Positions 55,348-64,000 of a stretch of DNA of 64,000 nucleotides are shown in pieces. Source of the DNA: Carboxylicivirga sp. M1479 (GTDB taxonomy: Bacteria > Bacteroidota > Bacteroidia > Bacteroidales > Marinilabiliaceae); NCBI RefSeq assembly GCF_007097485.1, contig NZ_VKDE01000003.1, forward strand, positions 62,001-126,000, written 5' to 3'. A program made the position numbers and the translations under genes. Position 1 is the first letter of the stretch. Each line of letters begins with the position of its first letter. A model generated the notes under the pieces. That model was not told the DNA's origin. It saw only the letters and a program-made list of their open reading frames with translations, and searched no databases.

Positions 55348-57961
55348 TAATTACAAGCGCATGGACGTAGATAAGACAAAACAAAAAATACTAATAGTTG
55401 ATGATACGATATCGGTCATTGCTATTCTAAAAGAAATAATTCTTCGAGCAGGGTATCAGGTTGCAATTGCTACTTCAGGGGAGAAAGCACTCCGTAAACT
55501 ATCTGTTATAAAGCCCGACTTGATACTTTTAGATGTGATGATGCCAGGTTTGAATGGTTATCAAACATGTGAAGCTATAAAAGTACAAAAGGAGTTTGAG
55601 CAAATACCTATCATCTTTATTTCTGCGCTTAATGAATCATTTGATAAGGTAAAAGCATTTAAAAGTGGGGCTATTGATTATGTGCCCAAGCCTGTTAATG
55701 GAGCTGAATTATTAATGCGAATTAACGTGCATTTAAAAATTGCAAATTACAGAAATCACGTTGATGAGTTAAATTTGCAGCTAGAGGAGAAAGTAAAAAA
55801 GAGAACGAAAGTTTTAGACCAACGAAATAAGGAGCTTCTTGATAAAAATTTACAGCTAGATAAGCTAACTCACCAGCTACTTTATGAAAAAGAGAACCTT
55901 GATTTGATCATTAATAGTGCCTCGCTGGGCACGTTTGAAGTCAATGTTGAAACAGGTTATGCCAAGCGGAATGCAATAGCGGCTGCTATGATCGGTTATT
56001 CGATTGAGGAATTAGGTAATACAAACGAGTTTTGGTTGTCGCGCGTGCATCCCGATGACTCAGAGATTGTAAAAGCTGGCTGTTCGAATCATAATGTTGA
56101 AGGGTTTGATATCCATTATAGGATGCAGCATCGCTTGGGGCATTGGGTTTGGGTTCAATGTAAAGGGAAGGCCACAAAACGCCATGATAATAATGCTATA
56201 TTTTTAAGTGGAATTATTATGGATATCACAGAACGTAAAGCAAGCCGAGAAGCGCTTGAGAATAGTGAAAAACGCTTTCGCTTATTGTCTGAATATTCCA
56301 GTGAAGCTATTTTTATACATTATAAGGGTAATATAGTAGAATGCAATAAGGCATTTGCAAGCTTAATGAATGTCTCGGATCCAAAGGAATTATATAATAC
56401 CCCAATTCCTTTTGATCGAATTTTGCCAGAATATCAAGATCTTGCTATCAACAATATGACCAAGCATCTTTCTGGTAAATTCGAAACAGAAGTTTTGCGT
56501 TCCAATGGAAGTATTTTTGATGTTGAGATTGAGACAAACAACATTTATTATAAGGGGAAAGAGATGCGTTTGGTTGCCATGCGGGATATATCTCTTCAAA
56601 AAAATACAATCCGTTTGTCAGAAAGAAGGTTGAAAATACTTGAAGTGTTTGAGCACTCATCGCTGGAGCAGTTATTGATTAAAATATTGGACGACATACA
56701 AGCTTTATCAAAGAGTGAAATGTGTTTTTTGATTCCATTTAAAGAGGCCGTTTTCTATAATACGGTTCAAACCTACTCAAGTGAAGTAGCCAACAAACTG
56801 GATCAGCAAACGCCAGGAATGTTTTTAGGGGAATATTTTAAAAATAAAATAAACGAGTGCTTGCTAAATAAGCAGGCCATAACATTTGAGTTCCCCAATG
56901 ATGTACAAGAAGAAACTTTGTTTCAAAGGGCTCTGCTTTATCCTGTAGTTCGGGAGGAAATTGTCTTGTCGATAGTTTTTGTAGCCAATAAATCAACTGA
57001 ATACATTCAGCATGATATTGGTATTTTAGATCAAACGATTGATTGGTATCGCGAAACGTCGGAGCGAAAAAGAACCGAAGAGGAGTTACATAAAAGTGAG
57101 CAGCGTTTCGCTAATATTTTTAATGATAGTGAAACGGCTATGTTATTAATCGATCCCGAGTCCAATGCAATAATACAGCATAATAAAGCAGCTCAAGTCA
57201 TGTACCAAATGACGGAAGCAGAGTTGGATGATAAAAAATTTGTTGAGCTATGTACCAATGACTCCAAAGATGTGCAGGCCGACTTCTTACGTGTATTAAA
57301 GCATGAGTTATCGAGCATGCGTTACACTCATATTATGAGTGACGCATCGGTAAAACAAGTTGACGTGTTCTTTAGCATTATTGATTCCTTGAATCGTCAG
57401 TTGATATTTACCATTATTATTGACCGCTCGGCATCGTTTAAAGCGCAAAATGAGCTCTTAAAAGTTAATCAGCGTCTCAATGGGCTTGATAACATTGTTC
57501 ATTATCACCCAAACTCTATTAACGATTTACTGGATTATGCTGTTCAACAGGTTATTCAATACACAGCTAGCCAGTTTGGTTATTTATATGAATACTCACA
57601 GGAGAAAAATGTCTTTTTATTGAATAATTATTCCGAAGAAGTTCCTTTGGTACTCAAGAACGAGGATCAGCAGATTGGACAGGTTGCTTGCGTTGTTCAG
57701 TCTGCTCATGAGAAAAGGATTGTACTAGGTGATTCAATGAATAACCTAATTAAAGGAGAAAGCAATCAGTTAATCTATTCAGCCTCTATTCCTATTTTAA
57801 ATAAGGAAAAAGTAGTTGGGGTTATGTGGATTGCTAAAGAAGATGAGCAATATGATCTGTTTGATGTGGAGCAGGTAGGCTTATTACTCGAAACCACCTG
57901 GTTGTTAGTTGAGAAACAAAAATTGCAAGATGAACTGGATAATCATATTTACCAGCACTAG
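55337..57961 (+). CDS. Receiver-PAS-GAF signalling protein without a kinase domain
   Basis: 874 residues, soluble. The N-terminal receiver is complete (IVDDT, Asp66 in ILLDVMMPGLNG, Lys in VPKPV). A coiled coil (about 140-190) follows, then PAS 1 (about 193-300), PAS 2 (about 305-425), a GAF domain (about 435-585), PAS 3 (about 595-710) and a final GAF (about 725-870). The protein then ends: no HisKA, ATPase, GGDEF or DNA-binding module. It may act as a sensory adaptor fed by the phosphorelay of its neighbours. The ATG at 55337 overlaps the upstream stop by 11 nt; an alternative ATG at 55361 gives a more usual receiver start. Last gene of the six-gene run. Confidence 0.85.
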   Translation: MTINNYKRMDVDKTKQKILIVDDTISVIAILKEIILRAGYQVAIATSGEKALRKLSVIKPDLILLDVMMPGLNGYQTCEAIKVQKEFEQIPIIFISALNESFDKVKAFKSGAIDYVPKPVNGAELLMRINVHLKIANYRNHVDELNLQLEEKVKKRTKVLDQRNKELLDKNLQLDKLTHQLLYEKENLDLIINSASLGTFEVNVETGYAKRNAIAAAMIGYSIEELGNTNEFWLSRVHPDDSEIVKAGCSNHNVEGFDIHYRMQHRLGHWVWVQCKGKATKRHDNNAIFLSGIIMDITERKASREALENSEKRFRLLSEYSSEAIFIHYKGNIVECNKAFASLMNVSDPKELYNTPIPFDRILPEYQDLAINNMTKHLSGKFETEVLRSNGSIFDVEIETNNIYYKGKEMRLVAMRDISLQKNTIRLSERRLKILEVFEHSSLEQLLIKILDDIQALSKSEMCFLIPFKEAVFYNTVQTYSSEVANKLDQQTPGMFLGEYFKNKINECLLNKQAITFEFPNDVQEETLFQRALLYPVVREEIVLSIVFVANKSTEYIQHDIGILDQTIDWYRETSERKRTEEELHKSEQRFANIFNDSETAMLLIDPESNAIIQHNKAAQVMYQMTEAELDDKKFVELCTNDSKDVQADFLRVLKHELSSMRYTHIMSDASVKQVDVFFSIIDSLNRQLIFTIIIDRSASFKAQNELLKVNQRLNGLDNIVHYHPNSINDLLDYAVQQVIQYTASQFGYLYEYSQEKNVFLLNNYSEEVPLVLKNEDQQIGQVACVVQSAHEKRIVLGDSMNNLIKGESNQLIYSASIPILNKEKVVGVMWIAKEDEQYDLFDVEQVGLLLETTWLLVEKQKLQDELDNHIYQH

Positions 57962-57995
57962 GTATTTGTTGTGGTATAATATGAGACAAATTGGT

Positions 57996-58043
57996 AAATA
58001 AAAATCAGCGCCAAGCCTGGGTTATATAACAGGCCTGACGCTG
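57996..58043 (-). terminator. Terminator of the cheW-porin-mcp operon
   Basis: On the minus strand a 14-bp stem (58030-58043 with 58006-58019) pairs throughout when two G-U wobbles are allowed, and is followed by TTTTTATTTA. Read on the plus strand it has two mismatches, so it is oriented for the mcp operon. Confidence 0.75.
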
Positions 58044-58057
58044 TTGAATTAAAGGGA

Positions 58058-59707
58058 CTACATATTTTCGTATTCTTTAAGAGTATCTTGTAAGTCAGAT
58101 AATTCAAATGTGTTGGTGCCATTTTTACTAGCAACAGAGTGGGAGTTGTTTACCTGACTTGCCTTTGGCTTTTGGCGCACATTCTTTTTTTGTTTGCGAT
58201 GGCCAATGGTGAAGAAACTGGTGATCTCCTCCAGTTCTGTGGCCTGAGAAGACATTTCTTCGGAGCTACTTGCCATTTCTTCTGAAGAAGATGCATTTTG
58301 TTGTGTTACCATGCTCAACTGCTGTATCGCTGAATTAACCTGGTTAGCACCTGTTTCTTGTTCCTGACTGGCCGAAGCAATCTCTTCAACTAACTGTGAC
58401 GTTTGCTGAATATCAGGCACAATACTTTTTAACTGTTCGGTTGATTCATTGGTTAATTTCATGCCATTTTCGGCCAGGGCAACAATTTCACTTGCAGCTA
58501 ACTGACTTCGTTCAGCCAACTTCCTTACTTCTGCTGCTACTACCGCAAAACCTCGTCCTTCTTCACCGGCTCTGGCAGCTTCTACAGCTGCATTAATAGC
58601 TAATAAATCAGTTTTTTCTGCAATTTGCACCACCACATTTATTTTTGAATAAATTTCGTTAACTGCCGAAGCACTGTTTTCAGAGGCAGATACTAAAGCT
58701 TGCATCGAAGCGCTTGCATTAGTTGATATAGTTCTCGTTTTTAAGGCGTTTTCGGTATTCTGCTGAATGTTGGCTGCCATTTCCTCCATCGATGATGATA
58801 CTTCTTCGGCAGAAGCGGCTTGCTCACTAACACCCGAAGATATGCTTTGTGCGCCGGAGCTTAATTGTTGACTGGCACTAGAAATATTATCAGCTCCATT
58901 GCTTATGCTGCCAATAATACCACGTAGTTGATTAACCATGTGAAGCATATTTTTAATCACCCCTTGGCGTTGGCTAATATTTGATGTTTCAATAGTTAAA
59001 TCACCATTGGCCATTTTTTGAGCAATTTCATCCAACTCGAGTGGTTCGCCACCCAATGTTTGCGTAATTGTTTTAGTAATATAAAAAATGATAGCAATAG
59101 AAAGTAGTATGGCAGAAATCAAAAATATGATGGACAGCTGAATTAAACTGACCTGTGTTGCATCGTATATTTCATCTGCTTCAACATTCTCTTGAAGCAT
59201 GGATGATTGTATCTGTTGCAAAGGTGTAGATATATCTATAATTAATTGATCCATGCGCTCATCAAAAGCCATTAATCGTTGATTTGACTCTTCCGTTATG
59301 TCCTGTTCGAGTATGGGAAGTATTTCATTTTCAAACAAATTAATAAGTGCATTCTTCGATTGTTGAGCGTCGTTATACAAACGTCGTTCAGTGTCCGTAT
59401 CTAAAAAATCATTTAAATTATTAAAGTCCATACGAGCCTCTTCTTTTATGGCACTCCACTTTTGCTTCACTTCAGCAAGTTCTCTGTGAATGATGGCATC
59501 ACCAATAACCATATAAAATTGGTAGGGTAAGGCATCTATTTCTGTGACTAATATAGCTGTTTCAGCGCGTTGAGCGCCCTCATGCTGAAGATTGCCTAGT
59601 TGGTTTAAGCGATTTATTTGTATAAGGTTGGCTATAGCAAATATGATTAACACCACTGCAAAGCTGATGCTCAATTGCTGACTGATTTTTAAATTTTTTA
59701 CGTTCAT
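58058..59707 (-). CDS. Methyl-accepting chemotaxis protein
   Basis: 549-residue inner-membrane chemoreceptor. TM1 is near residues 10-32 and TM2 near 185-210. The periplasmic part of about 150 residues is helical, a four-helix-bundle type. A HAMP domain follows (about 212-265), then a long signalling coiled coil with the conserved hairpin tip [18 protein letters not shown] and [19 protein letters not shown] basic linker and a short C-terminal tail ([15 protein letters not shown]) end the protein. The ligand is unknown. It is encoded 10 nt downstream of the porin gene, in one operon with cheW. Confidence 0.93.
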   Translation of the reverse strand: MNVKNLKISQQLSISFAVVLIIFAIANLIQINRLNQLGNLQHEGAQRAETAILVTEIDALPYQFYMVIGDAIIHRELAEVKQKWSAIKEEARMDFNNLNDFLDTDTERRLYNDAQQSKNALINLFENEILPILEQDITEESNQRLMAFDERMDQLIIDISTPLQQIQSSMLQENVEADEIYDATQVSLIQLSIIFLISAILLSIAIIFYITKTITQTLGGEPLELDEIAQKMANGDLTIETSNISQRQGVIKNMLHMVNQLRGIIGSISNGADNISSASQQLSSGAQSISSGVSEQAASAEEVSSSMEEMAANIQQNTENALKTRTISTNASASMQALVSASENSASAVNEIYSKINVVVQIAEKTDLLAINAAVEAARAGEEGRGFAVVAAEVRKLAERSQLAASEIVALAENGMKLTNESTEQLKSIVPDIQQTSQLVEEIASASQEQETGANQVNSAIQQLSMVTQQNASSSEEMASSSEEMSSQATELEEITSFFTIGHRKQKKNVRQKPKASQVNNSHSVASKNGTNTFELSDLQDTLKEYENM

Positions 59708-59717
59708 ATGTTTTGTG

Positions 59718-60917
59718 CTAAAAGTTGATATACGTTCTGATAAGCCCTATGGCTGTGTTATTGTTACTAGCCATGGCTCCCGGATTAATAATGTACTGTA
59801 CCTCGGGCTGTATGACAATGTTTTGGCTAATAGTTGCTTTGTAAAAACACTCGATTACTTGCTCGTAATTATGTTGGTAGGGTTTGTTATGGCCAACTAA
59901 CTGCTTGTTAATTGATAAAGAAGCCAGAGCTAAGCCAATGGAGTCATCTTGTCGTTTGCTAAAGGGTGCATACAAGTTTAGTCCGGCCGCGGCAAAAAAC
60001 GGATACTCATTTCTGTCTTCTGGAGCCAGCCCAAATTTCACAAACATACCAAGGCTACTTCTACCAGTAGTTATTTTACTTAATAGTTGGTCGGCAATAA
60101 AATATAGGCCGTAATTCCCTTTGTGTTCCAAGGTCGGCTTCGCCATATCGATGAAATAGTTACTGTGATAGTAGCCTCCCACTCGATAAGTGCCTTCCAG
60201 TTTCTCTAATAGTGAAACAGAATATGAAAACTCCCCAATTGATAAATACCCACCATCCTTATTAATCGAAAAACTGGTATTGTAGGGCTCATCATCGAGT
60301 GAAAGAGGATCCCCCTCGTACACAGCTGCTTTTATATTTGTTGCATCCGATAATTGATACTCTATGATTGACCCAAGGCATGGCTTAGGAAAGATTGAGA
60401 CCATCACATTCATTGAAACGGATGGCATAATGCCAAATGAGCTGTTAATATACTCACTAGCATAATCGCTGGCTACAAATGTTGAATTTAAGTCGTGATT
60501 GCCGACTGTTATAGAAAAACGACGCCAGGTGTGTTTGTACCATAATTGATATAAATAGGTGTAGTCGCCATTATCAATATTAGAAAATACTTGTAAATCA
60601 CCTACCAAATCAGCCGAGGCCGTTGCTCCGTGAGTGTTTTCAAGGTGAAAATAAAATTCTCCACCTGACCATAACCTGGCAGCTTTGGTATCAAAGCTGG
60701 TAGCTAAATCAATCATGCCCATATAGGCGTTGGCATTTTCAATAGCACTTTTTGAACTATTAACGTAATCGCTAACGTACGACGCCTCAAATGAAAAGGC
60801 ATCTTCTAATTGGCAAAGGGCTAGTTGAGTACAACTGGTGAATACTAACAATAATGGCAACATTCGCATTGCCATAGTATTCATTGTGGCTCTATTATTA
60901 AAATGAGAGCGGTCCAT
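59718..60917 (-). CDS. OprB-type (carbohydrate-selective) outer-membrane porin
   Basis: 399-residue exported barrel protein. The signal sequence is about residues 16-36 ([15 protein letters not shown]...LALC), preceded by a short N-terminal extension. The body has repeated beta strands with family features: [12 protein letters not shown] near the start, the [12 protein letters not shown] segment, and the C-terminal hallmark [15 protein letters not shown]. OprB porins pass sugars or other small solutes. The ATG at 60917 overlaps the cheW stop as TAATG, implying coupled translation, and supports this start. A porin inside a chemoreceptor operon is unusual. Confidence 0.82.
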   Translation of the reverse strand: MDRSHFNNRATMNTMAMRMLPLLLVFTSCTQLALCQLEDAFSFEASYVSDYVNSSKSAIENANAYMGMIDLATSFDTKAARLWSGGEFYFHLENTHGATASADLVGDLQVFSNIDNGDYTYLYQLWYKHTWRRFSITVGNHDLNSTFVASDYASEYINSSFGIMPSVSMNVMVSIFPKPCLGSIIEYQLSDATNIKAAVYEGDPLSLDDEPYNTSFSINKDGGYLSIGEFSYSVSLLEKLEGTYRVGGYYHSNYFIDMAKPTLEHKGNYGLYFIADQLLSKITTGRSSLGMFVKFGLAPEDRNEYPFFAAAGLNLYAPFSKRQDDSIGLALASLSINKQLVGHNKPYQHNYEQVIECFYKATISQNIVIQPEVQYIINPGAMASNNNTAIGLIRTYINF

Positions 60918-61438
60918 TAAACATGTATTTGATTTGGTATTGTTTCTTCTTCTTCTTCTAGGCTATCCTTTAGCTGAATAATTTCTTCACTATTAATAGC
61001 CTTTTCAATGTCGAGTAACATGATAAATTGCTTATCCCGATGTACAAGTCCTTGAATAAACTCCGAATTAATTCCTTGTCCTACTTCTGGTACATCCTGA
61101 ATATCTTCCTCTGCTATCTCTAACACATCAACTACCTTATCGGCCATGGCACCAATTACTTGCTCAGTACCATTAATGTTAAGGTTCAATACCATGATGA
61201 CATACTTATCGGAGGTAGTGTGAGCTTCCATGTCAAATTTTAATCGCATGTTAACAACCGGAATAACCTGACCTCTGAAGTTGACTACTCCTTCAATTGT
61301 TTCTGGGGACTTGGGTAAATAGGTGATGGATTGCTCATCCGATACTTCAATTATCTCAAGTACCCTATTAACCCCAAGTGCAAACGATTCGTTTTTTAAA
61401 TGAAAGCTTAGAAATGACTGCAATAAATTGTTTTTCAT
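60917..61438 (-). CDS. cheW: Chemotaxis coupling protein CheW
   Basis: Links chemoreceptors to CheA at the inner membrane. I take the ATG at 61438 (MKNNLLQSFLSFHLKNESF), giving 173 residues with a normal CheW start; the frame is open 45 codons further upstream, but that part is not CheW-like. Typical features: FALGVNRVLEIIEV, EGVVNFRGQVIPVVNMR, and the second SH3-like subdomain with VVDVLEIAEEDIQDVP. An acidic tail follows (LKDSLEEEEETIPN). First gene of cheW-porin-mcp; its stop overlaps the porin start by one base. Confidence 0.92.
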   Translation of the reverse strand: MKNNLLQSFLSFHLKNESFALGVNRVLEIIEVSDEQSITYLPKSPETIEGVVNFRGQVIPVVNMRLKFDMEAHTTSDKYVIMVLNLNINGTEQVIGAMADKVVDVLEIAEEDIQDVPEVGQGINSEFIQGLVHRDKQFIMLLDIEKAINSEEIIQLKDSLEEEEETIPNQIHV

Positions 61439-61656
61439 AATGGTGTGTTTTGCTGTTATACAATGCTGAGGGAAGGCAAAATAATTTACTACAATGGTAG
61501 CTAGAACAATACTTGTAAAAAACGGTATTTGTAACTGTCTTATTTGTACAAAAGGGGGTTTGTGCTCCCCCACAAAAGGGTTGTTGAATTGGGGGGGTAA
61601 GCCTTCTAAATGATTAATTTCTTATGCTTGTGTAATTGTTGGATAGTGCATTGTTC

Positions 61657-61668
61657 ACACTTAAGTGT
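61657..61668. promoter_or_regulatory. 12-bp palindrome, possible operator
   Basis: ACACTTAAGTGT, a perfect palindrome between divergent cheW and the DUF4407 gene. Single occurrence noticed; chance cannot be excluded. Confidence 0.3.
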
Positions 61669-61810
61669 AAGCGGTGTATATGAAGTATTGAAGGAATGAT
61701 ATTTTGCTAGGTGACTTTAAATTGACACCTATCCAAAAAAAATAATAGAATACTAAAAGCAAAATATATGCTCATTATATTTTATTGTTTAGTTCTATAG
61801 GTTCAATAAT

Positions 61811-61841
61811 TTTTGCAAAATTAAAATGAGTTTTACTTTGG
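61811..61841 (+). promoter_or_regulatory. Weak promoter candidate for the DUF4407 gene
   Basis: TTTTG (61811-61815), 18 nt, TACTTTGG (61834-61841). The -7 element and spacing both deviate slightly from consensus. Confidence 0.3.
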
Positions 61842-61958
61842 ATCGCTAAGAGGTGTCTTGTTTTAAGAATAAGAAAACGGTACAAAAAGGGGGGCGTGAA
61901 TAGTGGTTTTGGGCTGTACCATCTTTTGAATTGTTTAAGATATTTACCAAAAAAAATC

Positions 61959-63191
61959 ATGAGCGCTTTTTTTAAGTGTATTTATCATTTTATTCTTTGG
62001 TCTTCAGGAGCCGACCTGCGTTTATTGCATCAGGTTGAAATAGATAAAAACAAGTATGTGGGCATTGGAGGCACTGTATTGTTTACAGCCCTAATGGCGG
62101 CATTAGCCGGAGGTTATGCTTTTTACACAACTTTTCAAAGCATTGGTATAGCATGTGTGCTTGGTGTTTTTTGGGGCGCACTCATATTTAACTTGGATAG
62201 GTACATTATTAGTACTATGCAGTTCAGTGAAAGCCAAAAGCCACTAAGCAGATTTTTAAAGGTGCTGCCACGTTTGTTAATGGCAATTGTATTGGGCTTG
62301 GTAATTGCAACACCCATTGAATTAAAACTTTTTGAAAGAGAAATTGAAACAAGCATTGAGCAAAAAATATTGATGTTAAGTAACCAGCAACAGATTCATG
62401 TTGATAGTTTAAAATCTGTACAACTTTTGGGTGTAAGTCGTCAAAAAGAGGACTTAAATGAACAAATTAATCAGCGGATTGCAAAGCATGATTTGTTGCA
62501 AGATAAAGCAGAAAGGGCTTACGCGCTATACCTGCAAGAGTTAGATGGTTCGGGTGGTTCAGGTCAACGAGGTAGTGGCCCTATTTTTAGAGAAAAGAAA
62601 CAAGAGTATGAACGCTTACTTAAGCAAGCAACAGCATATGCGAAAGATTCAGAAGCCTTGAATAAGGTTGATAGGGAAAGAATTAAACAGCTGGAACTAA
62701 AGGTTGAAGAAACACAGAAAGCGTACCAGAGAAGATTACAAGCCCTAATCGATAAAAACGAAGATAATAATGGCTTGGCAGCACGTCTCTTAGCTTTGAG
62801 TGAAATAGGGCATTCAAACAAATCCATGCTTATGGCTAAGTGGTTGATAAGCCTATTGTTTATAATCATTGAAACAGCTCCGGTTCTTTTTAAGCTTATC
62901 AGTAATAAAAGTGCTTACGATTACCGCTTTATGCGCCTTCAAAATGAGGCTGTGTCTTACGAAAAGTTTTTGCACCATCAGTTTGTAACAGAAAATGAAC
63001 ATGAAAAAATAATTTTCGATGATTGGATGAAGCAACGATTGACTTTGGAAAAGGAATCCAATACAGATTTGGCGAAACAGAAAGCAAAGCTAATTAAGAA
63101 CAGGCGTCAAGCAGCATTGGAACAAGGTAATCAGATAAGCGAAAATAATGCTAAACGAAATGACATACAAAACGATGAACAGAAAAATTAA
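61959..63191 (+). CDS. DUF4407 membrane protein
   Basis: 410 residues; start chosen at the ATG at 61959 (MSAFFKCIYHFILWSSGAD), which fits the family. The frame is open 21 codons upstream without support. Three hydrophobic segments lie at about 35-55, 60-80 and 100-122. A long predicted coiled-coil domain follows (about 125-295) with a Gly/Ser-rich break (GSGGSGQRGSG), then a fourth segment (about 303-322) and a charged C-terminal tail. FNLDRYI is a family mark. Function is unknown; the topology suggests a large extra-membrane helical domain. Its end overlaps the next gene by 17 nt, so the pair is coupled. Confidence 0.82.
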   Translation: MSAFFKCIYHFILWSSGADLRLLHQVEIDKNKYVGIGGTVLFTALMAALAGGYAFYTTFQSIGIACVLGVFWGALIFNLDRYIISTMQFSESQKPLSRFLKVLPRLLMAIVLGLVIATPIELKLFEREIETSIEQKILMLSNQQQIHVDSLKSVQLLGVSRQKEDLNEQINQRIAKHDLLQDKAERAYALYLQELDGSGGSGQRGSGPIFREKKQEYERLLKQATAYAKDSEALNKVDRERIKQLELKVEETQKAYQRRLQALIDKNEDNNGLAARLLALSEIGHSNKSMLMAKWLISLLFIIIETAPVLFKLISNKSAYDYRFMRLQNEAVSYEKFLHHQFVTENEHEKIIFDDWMKQRLTLEKESNTDLAKQKAKLIKNRRQAALEQGNQISENNAKRNDIQNDEQKN

Positions 63192-63825
63192 AATCGCCGT
63201 TGTTGAGGATCAGCCACTTTTTAGGAAAGGCATAGTTAGTATTATCAACGCTCATGATGACATGGAGCTTGTTTTCGAATGTAGTAACGGCTTGGAGTTT
63301 TTAATTGAGTTAAAGAATCATATACCCGATGTGGTACTTATGGATGTGATAATGCCGGTGATGGATGGAAAAGAGGCCATATCCAATGCCTTAATCCTGC
63401 ACCCCCATTTGCGAATTATTGCTCTAACCTTATTAAGTGATAAAAGTGACTACCACCAAATGATATGCAGCGGTGTTAAAGGCTTTTTGAATAAGGATGT
63501 AAACCTCGATGAACTATTCAAAGCCATTAATGAAGTGTCCAAAGGAGGAGTCTACTTTTGTCAGAATGTGTTACGTGACTTAATGTCAAATGATGATACA
63601 GCACAAACTGATAATGCTGAAATAAGTGAAAGAGAGAAAAGTATTTTACAATATATATGCCAGGGTGATACAAACAGCCAAATAGCAGAGCGATTGTCTA
63701 TTAGCATAAAGTCTGTGGAAAGGTGTCGTGCTATACTTGTTAAAAAAACAGATTCCCGTAATACCGCCCATATGATTACTAAAATTGTTTTGAATAAGGT
63801 GGTAAAAATTGAATTAGCAGATTAG
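63175..63825 (+). CDS. NarL/FixJ-type response regulator
   Basis: 216 residues from the ATG at 63175 (MNRKIKIAVVEDQ); nine extra upstream codons are open but unlikely. The receiver has VVEDQ, Asp57 in VLMDVIMPVMDG and Lys in LNKDV. The LuxR-type helix-turn-helix lies at about 150-212, with ISEREKSILQYICQG and NSQIAERLSISIKSVERCRA. It overlaps the DUF4407 gene by 17 nt. No kinase gene is adjacent within the window, so the partner may be one of the cassette kinases upstream or lie beyond the right edge. Confidence 0.9.
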   Translation: MNRKIKIAVVEDQPLFRKGIVSIINAHDDMELVFECSNGLEFLIELKNHIPDVVLMDVIMPVMDGKEAISNALILHPHLRIIALTLLSDKSDYHQMICSGVKGFLNKDVNLDELFKAINEVSKGGVYFCQNVLRDLMSNDDTAQTDNAEISEREKSILQYICQGDTNSQIAERLSISIKSVERCRAILVKKTDSRNTAHMITKIVLNKVVKIELAD

Positions 63826-64000
63826 GTGTGCTCCATCTGATTGACGGCAAATTGTGGTTATTTGACCTTGTTAGAATTACAAATGACATTCTTGTAGAGA
63901 TAATGGGAGAAGATATTGAATAATCGATTAGTGAAATTGTAAGCAATGCACTAGGGAATCCTACAATTGTAACCAGAATTTATTTGATGTTGTGTTGTGC

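Larger units (their letters stand above)
61439..61958. other. Divergent intergenic region, cheW and DUF4407 genes
   Basis: 520 nt without a supported gene. It includes a G5/C5 hairpin (GGGGG 61554-61558, CCCCC 61567-61571), a nearby G7 run, a perfect 12-bp palindrome at 61657-61668, and a weak promoter for the rightward genes. A cheW promoter candidate on the minus strand (TTATTTTG near 61477-61484) has one mismatch and wide spacing. Confidence 0.45.

Noticed and set aside
61439-61573. N-terminal extension of CheW (45 extra codons) with a hydrophobic stretch
   Set aside because: CheW is cytoplasmic and the family starts at the ATG at 61438; the extension covers likely promoter sequence.
61554-61600. 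G-rich tracts and G5/C5 hairpin as a terminator or quadruplex
   Set aside because: No T-tract follows the hairpin and only isolated G runs are present; no support beyond composition.
63826-64000. Right-edge sequence
   Set aside because: 175 nt with no gene, terminator or RNA that I can support; the next gene probably lies outside the window.

Overview
The window reads as a chromosomal segment of a free-living, probably gliding Bacteroidota bacterium, most likely from the Marinilabiliales/Bacteroidales side of the phylum (inference). The evidence is three type IX secretion (T9SS) genes (porX, sprE/porW, sprA/sov), an RprX/RprY two-component pair, a TonB receptor with a carboxypeptidase-like N-terminal domain, GSCFA and DUF4407 proteins, promoters of the Bacteroidota TTTG-N20-TAnnTTTG type, and few recognisable Shine-Dalgarno sites. 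Base composition looks even throughout. I see no transposase, integrase, phage gene or CRISPR array.

Region 1 (1-24 kb) is mostly housekeeping. It holds the 3' end of a Kdo transferase gene, a B12-dependent ribonucleotide reductase behind a long regulatory-looking intergenic region, and the sprE-porX pair divergent from an NtrC-type regulator. Then come a transglutaminase-like exported protein, leuS, a YitT-family membrane protein, an M23 peptidase, purN, an acpP-fabF-rnc cluster, rprX-rprY and a GSCFA protein. A palindromic MITE-like repeat lies next to purN.

Region 2 (24-40 kb) has gcvH, then thiL-ruvA-sprA on the minus strand behind a good promoter. It continues with an intergenic stretch carrying two identical 37-nt blocks, each running into a terminator, two tandem initiator tRNA genes and two outer-membrane protein genes. 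A likely metal-handling trio follows (Cys-rich exported protein, TonB receptor, double heavy-metal-associated domain protein), then tRNA-Arg(CCG).

Region 3 (40-64 kb) is almost entirely signal transduction. It has a full-length CheA, a tiny lipoprotein, and a run of six same-strand regulatory genes: HisKA_3 kinase, LuxR-type regulator, GAF/PAS hybrid kinase, receiver plus degenerate kinase, a 1791-residue hybrid kinase with a UrtA-like substrate-binding domain and six PAS domains, and a receiver/PAS/GAF protein without a kinase. A cheW-porin-mcp operon follows on the other strand, then a DUF4407 membrane protein overlapping another LuxR-type regulator. There are no flagellar genes, so the chemotaxis proteins may act on gliding or on a non-motility output (inference). 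The six-gene cassette flanked by chemotaxis genes, with its soluble urea/amide-type sensor kinase, is the best candidate here for an undescribed system. The paired 37-nt blocks at 33.75-33.97 kb are the best candidate for an undescribed RNA or regulatory element.
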